From positions 248,001 through 312,000 of the forward strand of contig JAUMUF010000001.1 of NCBI GenBank assembly GCA_030530825.1: DNA of 64,000 bases, given 5' to 3'. Position numbers and translations under genes: made by a program. Below are positions 58,912-64,000 of this stretch, in pieces. Each line of letters opens with the position of its first letter. Positions within the stretch are counted from its first letter, which is position 1. The DNA comes from a bacterium (GTDB taxonomy: Bacteria; Patescibacteriota; Saccharimonadia; Saccharimonadales; Saccharimonadaceae). Below the pieces are notes generated by a model. The model saw nothing but the letters and a program-made list of their open reading frames with translations, searched no databases and had not been told where the DNA came from.

Positions 58912-59739
58912 CTATTTCATCAAGAAAAATATAAGCACAATCACACCCAAAGCGATTCGATACCATCCAAAAGCCTGAAAGTCGTGCTTTTTGATAAATT
59001 TCATCAAGAATTTTATAACAAAAATCGAAACCCAAAAAGTCAAAGTTGTAGCAAAAATCAGATAAGAAATTTCATTCAGCGTAAAATTAAATCCGAATTT
59101 AACAATCTTCAAAAAACTCGCGCCGAAAATCACAGGAATACCCATAAAGAACGAAAATTCCGCAGCAGTTTCTCGAGAAAGACCAAGAATTCTTGACCCT
59201 AAAATAGTCGAACCAGACCGAGAAGTTCCAGGAATCAGAGCAAGCAATTGGAACCCACCAACTTTGAGCGCATCGAGATAAGAAATCTCACCCAAATCTT
59301 TAGTCTTAGGTTGGATTTTTTTGACCTTATAGATTCTTTCGATAACAATGAACAACACACCATAAACAATCAGTGCCCCAGCCACAACCCATGCGTTCAT
59401 CAATTTTGCATCAATAAAATCATCAAGCAAAAAGCCAAGTATCGCCGCCGGGATGCTTGCCACGAGAACTTTTTGCCATAAAGTCCAAGTTTTATGTTTC
59501 TCATATCGAGTTTTAAGGCTAGAAAATGGATTTAATTTTTCAAAATAAAGATACACAACTGCTAAGATTGCTCCAAGTTGGATCACGACCAAAAACAGGC
59601 TCTTAAAATCATCCGTAAAACGGAATTTCACGAGTTCATCAAATAAAATCATATGTCCAGTGCTAGAAACAGGCAACCATTCAGTCACGCCCTCGATCAC
59701 GCTCACCGTCACAATTTTTAGCAATTCAAAAATATCCAT
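58912..59739 (-). CDS. uppP: Undecaprenyl-diphosphatase UppP (BacA)
   Basis: 275 residues, polytopic. Catalytic motifs EGVTEWLPVSSTGHMI (near 15-30) and the PGTSRSGSTIL motif (near 155) match UppP. It dephosphorylates undecaprenyl-PP to recycle the lipid carrier of peptidoglycan; known inhibitors include bacitracin. The ATG at 59739 has TATAAT (59746-59751) 6 bases upstream and no ribosome site, leaderless. It sits between rplO and secY on the same strand. Confidence 0.95.
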   Translation of the reverse strand: MDIFELLKIVTVSVIEGVTEWLPVSSTGHMILFDELVKFRFTDDFKSLFLVVIQLGAILAVVYLYFEKLNPFSSLKTRYEKHKTWTLWQKVLVASIPAAILGFLLDDFIDAKLMNAWVVAGALIVYGVLFIVIERIYKVKKIQPKTKDLGEISYLDALKVGGFQLLALIPGTSRSGSTILGSRILGLSRETAAEFSFFMGIPVIFGASFLKIVKFGFNFTLNEISYLIFATTLTFWVSIFVIKFLMKFIKKHDFQAFGWYRIALGVIVLIFFLMK

Positions 59740-59770
59740 AAGCCTATTATACATTATTTTCGGTAAAAAT

Positions 59771-59798
59771 AAAACAGCCCCTTTTGAGGACTGCTTTA
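59771..59798 (-). terminator. Terminator of the rplF-rplR-rpsE-rplO unit
   Basis: AAAGCAGTCC pairs with GGGCTGTTT around TCAAAAG, then TATTTTT on the minus strand. Confidence 0.8.
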
Positions 59799-59804
59799 TT
59801 CTAA

Positions 59805-60269
59805 TTATTCAACGTCGGCTGCTTTGGTTTTAAGAGGTGTAGGAACCTTTTCGAATTTACCACCAGCCTTTTCAATTGCTGCGATAACAGATTTCGAAGC
59901 GGCTTGAACCTTCAAGTTAACCTTCTCGTTCAACTCACCACGAGCGATGACTTTAACCTTATGGAAAGGTGTTGCAATGTAGCCTTCTTCAAACAATCGG
60001 AAGTTGTCAACATCACCAGCCAAATCATTCAAGTGGTCAAGGTAAACAACTTGCGCAGGTTTTGCCAAAGATTTGAAACCTTTGATCTTTGGGGTAGCCT
60101 TAACGATTGAGTTCTGTCCACCTTGGAAGGTTGGGCGAAGTTTTTTACCAGTTCGAGCACCCTGACCTTTTGTGCCACGGCCGGCAGTTTTACCGCGACC
60201 AGCCGAGATACCGCGACCAACGCGGATTCGCTTTTTGTTGGCTTCTACTTGGAGTTCATTGTATTTCAT
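59805..60269 (-). CDS. rplO: Ribosomal protein uL15
   Basis: 154 residues. Contains RVGRGISAGRGKTAGRGTKG and the FQGGQNSI stretch, diagnostic of uL15. It overlaps the rpsE stop by 1 base. No rpmD (uL30) lies between rpsE and rplO, as is common in CPR genomes. Confidence 0.96.
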   Translation of the reverse strand: MKYNELQVEANKKRIRVGRGISAGRGKTAGRGTKGQGARTGKKLRPTFQGGQNSIVKATPKIKGFKSLAKPAQVVYLDHLNDLAGDVDNFRLFEEGYIATPFHKVKVIARGELNEKVNLKVQAASKSVIAAIEKAGGKFEKVPTPLKTKAADVE

Positions 60270-60841
60270 TACTTAGTCTCCTTTTTTGCTTTTGGGGCAT
60301 TTAGCCACTGATTTTTAGGAACAAGGCTCGCCAAAGCATCAACAGTTGCGTAAGCGATGTTCACTTTATTGGTTGAACCAAGCGATTTTGAAAGCATATT
60401 TCGAACGCCAGTTACGCCGATAATTTGTCGAACAACACCACCAGCGATAATACCAGTACCAGGAGCGGCAGGCTTCAAAAGAACGTGCGCACCAGTAACT
60501 TTTTTCTCAACTTCGTGTGGGATCGTGTCGCCTTCGAGAGCGATTTCAACCATATTCTTCTTTGCGACATTGGTTGCTTTTGCGATAGCCGCAGTCACAT
60601 CTTGACCTTTGGCTACACCAACGCCAACTTTGTTTTTGCGGTCACCCACAACAACAAGAGCCTTAAAGCGGAATCGGCGACCACCTTTTACCACGCGAGA
60701 AACGCGGTCGATATTGATAACCAATTCTTCAAATTGTTTTTCTTCGCGAGGCTGCTCATTGCGTCGGCCTCGGCGTTCATTGTTTTTACCGCCGCGATTG
60801 TTAGCGCGTGGTGCTCGGTTTTGAGTTTTTTGGTTTTCCAT
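60269..60841 (-). CDS. rpsE: Ribosomal protein uS5
   Basis: 190 residues. An N-terminal disordered Arg/Asn-rich extension (about 1-30) precedes FEELVINIDRVSRVVKGGRR, then FKALVVVGDRKNKVGVGVAKG and ARKNNMVEI-like helix. C-terminal LLKPAAPGTGIIAGGVVRQI is diagnostic. Confidence 0.97.
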   Translation of the reverse strand: MENQKTQNRAPRANNRGGKNNERRGRRNEQPREEKQFEELVINIDRVSRVVKGGRRFRFKALVVVGDRKNKVGVGVAKGQDVTAAIAKATNVAKKNMVEIALEGDTIPHEVEKKVTGAHVLLKPAAPGTGIIAGGVVRQIIGVTGVRNMLSKSLGSTNKVNIAYATVDALASLVPKNQWLNAPKAKKETK

Positions 60842-60844
60842 AAA

Positions 60845-61201
60845 TTAAAACTCCAATCCTTCTTTTCGAGCAGCGTCAGCAAGTGCGGAAAGTCGACCTG
60901 CGTATTGGCGACCATTTCGGTCGAACACTACTGAATTAATTTTAGCCTTCTTTGCTTTTTTGGCGATTTCTTCACCAATTTTAGCGCAAAGTTCAGTCTT
61001 CGAACCCTTCAATTTTGAACCAACAGTTGTCGCAGAAACAAGAGTTTTTTGCGCAACATCATCGATGATTTGGGCTTGAACGTGAAGGTTGCTGATAGTC
61101 ACGGTTAGGCGTGGTCGTTCAGCAGTTCCTGAAATTTTTGCGCGAACGCGGTTCTTTCGAAGAGATTTATTCAAATTCTTCTTTACTAAAGCCTTAGACA
61201 T
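60845..61201 (-). CDS. rplR: Ribosomal protein uL18
   Basis: 118 residues. Contains RVRAKISGTAERPRLTVTISN, VVFDRNGRQYAGRLSALADAAR and GLEF at the end, matching uL18, which binds 5S rRNA. Start overlaps the rplF stop by one base. Confidence 0.96.
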   Translation of the reverse strand: MSKALVKKNLNKSLRKNRVRAKISGTAERPRLTVTISNLHVQAQIIDDVAQKTLVSATTVGSKLKGSKTELCAKIGEEIAKKAKKAKINSVVFDRNGRQYAGRLSALADAARKEGLEF

Positions 61202-61737
61202 TATTTACCTGCCTTTCCTGCTTTGCGCAAGATTACTTCGTCAACATATTTAATACCTTTACCCTTGTATGGTTCAGGCTTCTTCAAAGCACGAATTTCT
61301 GCAGCGGTTTGACCAACGGCTTGTTTGTCAATTCCGGCAACAGTGATAATCATTTTGTCATTAGACAAAGTAATACCATCTTTTGCTTTGTAGATTACAG
61401 GGTGAGAGAAGCCAAGTTGCATCTCAAGTTCCTGTGGGTTGTTAGTTTGGACGCGGAAACCAACTCCGTTAACTTCCAATTTCTTTTCGAAACCTTTAGT
61501 TACGCCAGTAACGGCGTTATTCAAAAGGGCTCGTTGTAGACCGTGTTGTGCTCGGGCTACGCGTTCGTCATTTTTTCGAACAACCTTGAGAGTAGCCTCT
61601 TCGAGAGAAACCTCGACATCTGAGAGATGAGGCACAGTCAATTCGCCCTTAGCGCCTTTAACTGAAATCTCGTTCTCGTCAATCGTGATTGTCACGCCGG
61701 CTGGTACCTCAATAGGCAGTTTTCCGATTCGACTCAT
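61201..61737 (-). CDS. rplF: Ribosomal protein uL6
   Basis: 178 residues. Starts MSRIGKLPIEVPAGVTITID; two uL6 domains and the C-terminal PEPYKGKGIKYVDEVI are seen. The ATG at 61737 follows AAAGGA; a longer ORF to 61827 is rejected. It is the first gene of a separate unit: rpsH, which precedes it in most bacteria, is not adjacent here. Promoter at 61844-61872, leader about 100 bases. Confidence 0.97.
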   Translation of the reverse strand: MSRIGKLPIEVPAGVTITIDENEISVKGAKGELTVPHLSDVEVSLEEATLKVVRKNDERVARAQHGLQRALLNNAVTGVTKGFEKKLEVNGVGFRVQTNNPQELEMQLGFSHPVIYKAKDGITLSNDKMIITVAGIDKQAVGQTAAEIRALKKPEPYKGKGIKYVDEVILRKAGKAGK

Positions 61738-61843
61738 TGAACTTTTCCTTTCATTAAAGAGTGATTTTTGTTTTGTTGTGCTTTCGAATTGCTTCGAGGC
61801 GCAAAATCTCCCAAATTTCACTCGCATTATTATTAACTTTTCC

Positions 61844-61872
61844 AGTTTATCATAATACTACTAAAAAATCAA
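61844..61872 (-). promoter_or_regulatory. Promoter of rplF-rplR-rpsE-rplO
   Basis: TTGATT (61867-61872), 17 bases ending in TGA, TAAACT (61844-61849). The ~100-base leader shows no clear ribosomal-protein autoregulatory fold by eye. Confidence 0.75.
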
Positions 61873-61953
61873 TAGTTTTTACTGGCTTTTAAAAAACTTT
61901 ATTTCACAATCTGAGTAAATTTTTTCAAATAATAACCGATCGGCTTTGTTCGC

Positions 61954-61982
61954 TTGTAATTTTAGTGAAAATATTGTAAAAT
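61954..61982 (+). promoter_or_regulatory. Promoter of the 62029 gene
   Basis: TTGTAA (61954-61959), 17 bases, TAAAAT (61977-61982). Leader about 40 bases with GAGGAGG. Confidence 0.7.
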
Positions 61983-62028
61983 TATATTAAATTTGCTTCG
62001 GCAAGAACATTTAAAGAGGAGGTTTCTT

Positions 62029-63279
62029 ATGAAACTAATAATGGCGTATCAGCATCCAGCGCTCTTGGAGCCTGTTTGCGAAGTTGTCAAACGAGGAAGA
62101 CTTTATAGTTCCGCGTTTAATGTAGAAAAATTTCTGAGCGCAGAAGTCGATGAATCAGTAAAAGACATACTTTTATCTTTGCCGAGACCGACCACTGATG
62201 AAGAGATAAGCAAGATTTCAACAATTCTATCTCTTTCTGCTAGGCGCGACATCTATGACCCTAACAAAAAATTAGGCTGGCGTAGCAATGAAGCACTCTG
62301 CTCATTAGACACAGAAACCCTTGAGATTCTGGCTGTGTCGCTCAATATTTTTACTCAAGAAGGGCTAAATGAGGTCGTCAGCCTTCTTATTACTGGAGTT
62401 TTACCAGAAGAACTTTTGCGCGAGTTTATAGACTCTATGATATTAAAGAATCGTATAAATAAGCCAAGTTTTTATGAATATTTCCTAGATAAAATTGGAA
62501 TCGATAATATCGAAGAGAGTTTTATGGATTTTCTGGAAAACGATATTTTACTCCATTATTATCCGATGTATTCAAGCCTTAAGCATCTTTTTAGGATTGA
62601 ATTTTGGAAGTGGATCTGGCTCAAAGAGCGTGGAATTCTGAAAAATCCCGCGGCGAGATTTTTTGAAAAGTTAATCGAATTCGAAGGTATCCGTGACGAT
62701 AATCCGAGATTTCGAGTTCTGGAAGAGTTACGCAAAGAACGACGCAGAATCGTGGCAATTAGCAAGGGCCTCAACGCTAAGATGGGCGCACTGTCCAGAG
62801 ATTATAACTGGCAAGAGGAAATTGCTAATCTGACTCGAGAAATTCAGAATTTCCCCAAAGGATTTCAGTCAAATCGAGATGGTGAAAGCAATATTCATCA
62901 CCTATTCTTCCCATCCAACAGATACACCCACGGTATTACCAAGGCGTATCGCGGCAAAGCATTCAATAAAATCCGCATATTGAAAAAATCTCACGCGCGG
63001 ATGAATATTGAATTAGAAAATTTTGGCGACAGATATGGGTTCCCGATTTTAACGCCAGATCTGATTGATGCAATCAAGGCCTATCGAGAAAATTTCGAAA
63101 TTCCGTATCTTAACTTTTTGAGTCTAAGAAGAACTTTTGCTGAAATTTGCTCGGCCACAGAGCCATCGATCGAGGATGTTCAAAACGACCAAGTGCGTGA
63201 GATTTATGCGCTGTCTGCTAGATTTTACGATCTGTTTGAAGTTCAGGCAAAGTATATTAATCGAGAAACCGTCCGCTGA
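62029..63279 (+). CDS. Hypothetical protein, 416 residues
   Basis: I do not recognise this protein. It is helical and soluble, with Leu-rich helices (DILLSLPRPTTDEEISKIST, LNEVVSLLITGVLPEELL), a Trp/Tyr-rich patch (FRIEFWKWIWLKERGI) and a long charged coil near 215-260 (RVLEELRKERRRIVAISKG). Mid-protein GESNIHHLFFPSNRYTHGI may be a conserved site, but no catalytic motif is clear. The ATG at 62029 follows GAGGAGG by 6 bases; an in-frame ATG at 61993 is rejected. Lone unit with its own promoter and terminator. Confidence 0.78.
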   Translation: MKLIMAYQHPALLEPVCEVVKRGRLYSSAFNVEKFLSAEVDESVKDILLSLPRPTTDEEISKISTILSLSARRDIYDPNKKLGWRSNEALCSLDTETLEILAVSLNIFTQEGLNEVVSLLITGVLPEELLREFIDSMILKNRINKPSFYEYFLDKIGIDNIEESFMDFLENDILLHYYPMYSSLKHLFRIEFWKWIWLKERGILKNPAARFFEKLIEFEGIRDDNPRFRVLEELRKERRRIVAISKGLNAKMGALSRDYNWQEEIANLTREIQNFPKGFQSNRDGESNIHHLFFPSNRYTHGITKAYRGKAFNKIRILKKSHARMNIELENFGDRYGFPILTPDLIDAIKAYRENFEIPYLNFLSLRRTFAEICSATEPSIEDVQNDQVREIYALSARFYDLFEVQAKYINRETVR

Positions 63280-63286
63280 TTCCTAG

Positions 63287-63310
63287 CCCGCTTCAGTAAG
63301 CGGGTTTTTT
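63287..63310 (+). terminator. Terminator of the 62029 gene
   Basis: CCCGCTT, loop CAGT, AAGCGGG, then TTTTTT. The stop codon of the convergent gene lies at its end. Confidence 0.9.
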
Positions 63311-64000
63311 ATCGCCTAAATTCTAAAAATCTCACAAAATCACCAAATTTATCCCTAGAAAATTCATGCTGAATTTGTTCAGCCAAATCAAGCCTGTCTG
63401 TTATAATGCCATCAACTTCAGATTGAATATAGCGAGAAATCCGCTCACGATCATTAATTGTCCACACAAAAATCTCTAGTTTTTTGTTCTTTGATCTCTT
63501 TATAAATTTTGGTCTAAAAGAAAAATCCTCAACAGCATAAAAATCCAAATTCAGCCGACCAAAATCACCAAAAATCAGCGGAATCACGCCACCAGTCTTG
63601 ATCTCTGGTGCCAAGCGCTCAATCTTAGAAATCAGGCCAAGATCAATCGACATAACTCTCTCTGTTTTAGAAATTCCCAGATCTCGAACTTTTTTAATGA
63701 AGAGTTGTGGCAGATTTTCAGGCTCCTGCCCGTGCGTTTTGATCTCAATCAAAAGACCGATCTTCAGGCTCTTAGCGCGAGCAACAAATTCTTCAAAGGT
63801 AGGAATTCTACTCTCAAAATTACCATCAGAAATTCTAAGTGCTTGAATCTGCTCCAAAGTCAAATCACCGACCCGCAGATCTTGCCCCGTCAAACGCTTG
63901 AGGTTAGTATCATGAACTACCACAAAATGGCCATCGCGCGTCAATTGAATATCCATCTCCACCAGATGAGCGCCTTTGCTTTTGGCGGACTCTAGCGCTT
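63309..64000 (-). CDS. Glycerophosphodiester phosphodiesterase, N-terminus beyond the window
   Basis: 230 residues are visible and the reading frame is open through the window edge. GAHLVEMDIQLTRDGHFVVV is the GDPD signature, followed by HDTNLKRLTG (catalytic His), LLIEIKTHG (Glu ligand) and late FVWTINDRERISRYI. The catalytic first His lies upstream, outside the window. It hydrolyses deacylated phospholipid head groups to glycerol-3-phosphate. An internal ATG at 63962 is not the start, because the signature begins before it. Confidence 0.9.
   Translation of the reverse strand, partial: ALESAKSKGAHLVEMDIQLTRDGHFVVVHDTNLKRLTGQDLRVGDLTLEQIQALRISDGNFESRIPTFEEFVARAKSLKIGLLIEIKTHGQEPENLPQLFIKKVRDLGISKTERVMSIDLGLISKIERLAPEIKTGGVIPLIFGDFGRLNLDFYAVEDFSFRPKFIKRSKNKKLEIFVWTINDRERISRYIQSEVDGIITDRLDLAEQIQHEFSRDKFGDFVRFLEFRR

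Noticed and set aside
1-64000. CRISPR array, insertion sequence, prophage or integrated element
   Set aside because: No regularly spaced repeats, transposase, integrase, or phage genes are seen. Gene order and signals look uniform, and no attachment-site duplication was noticed beside the tRNAs.
1-64000. Recoded UGA (as in Gracilibacteria and Absconditabacteria)
   Set aside because: Genes such as the one at 37406 end at TGA with the next gene starting there, and no conserved frame reads through TGA.

Overview
The window is a gene-dense, moderately AT-rich bacterial chromosome segment. It has four tRNA genes, no rRNA, no insertion sequences and no CRISPR array. The standard genetic code is used: TGA is a real stop, for example at the end of the glycosyltransferase at 37406. 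The gene set points to the Candidate Phyla Radiation (Patescibacteria), most likely Saccharibacteria (TM7). This is an inference from the missing rpmD (uL30) between rpsE and rplO, a cysteine-free bL36, type IV pilin, two sortases, a VirD4-like ATPase without conjugation partners, several P-type ATPases, and many small proteins I do not recognise.

Layout. 1-9782: start of a UvrD/PcrA helicase (cut by the edge), a type IV pilin, an AI-2E family permease with a structured element upstream, dprA, pth, der, rluB, and an unusual soluble histidine kinase/response regulator pair with Pro/Gln-rich tails. 9783-15300: tRNA-Gln, a tiny basic protein, a GNAT acetyltransferase, an M20 peptidase and a P-type ATPase. 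15300-21004: a second P-type ATPase flanked by two small paralogous genes in near-identical promoter/terminator settings, a small membrane protein and an ABC-2 exporter. 21054-28438: tgt, xseAB, two membrane-anchored orphan proteins, an RlmD-like and an Erm/KsgA-like rRNA methyltransferase. 28439-36919: a MacB-like exporter, the VirD4-like ATPase, a sigma-region-4/HARE-HTH regulator and topA. 37406-47421: glycosyltransferase, ABC-F protein, glutaredoxin, dus, sortase with a metallopeptidase, tRNAs, TPR protein and rpmG. 47509-51375: alpha/beta hydrolase, trpS, a RluD-like synthase and holB. 51450-61737: the translation/secretion block, with rplF-rplR-rpsE-rplO, uppP, secY-sortase, a HAD hydrolase, infA-rpmJ-rpsM-rpsK-rpsD-rpoA-rplQ-rplM-rpsI. 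62029-64000: an orphan protein and a truncated glycerophosphodiester phosphodiesterase.

How it works together. Two kinds of gene start are visible. Genes inside operons carry Shine-Dalgarno sites. At least 18 genes that begin transcription units instead have a TATAAT or TAAAAT hexamer exactly 6 or 7 bases before the ATG, which places the transcription start on the start codon itself (leaderless mRNA). Several promoters also share bases with the U-tract of the preceding terminator, which packs neighbouring units tightly. The most unusual non-ordinary signals are this start architecture, the switch-like RNA element at 2105-2295, the structured leader of the 49-residue ORF at 45849, the palindrome on the promoter of the sigma4/HARE regulator, and the duplicated cassette beside the calcium-type ATPase.
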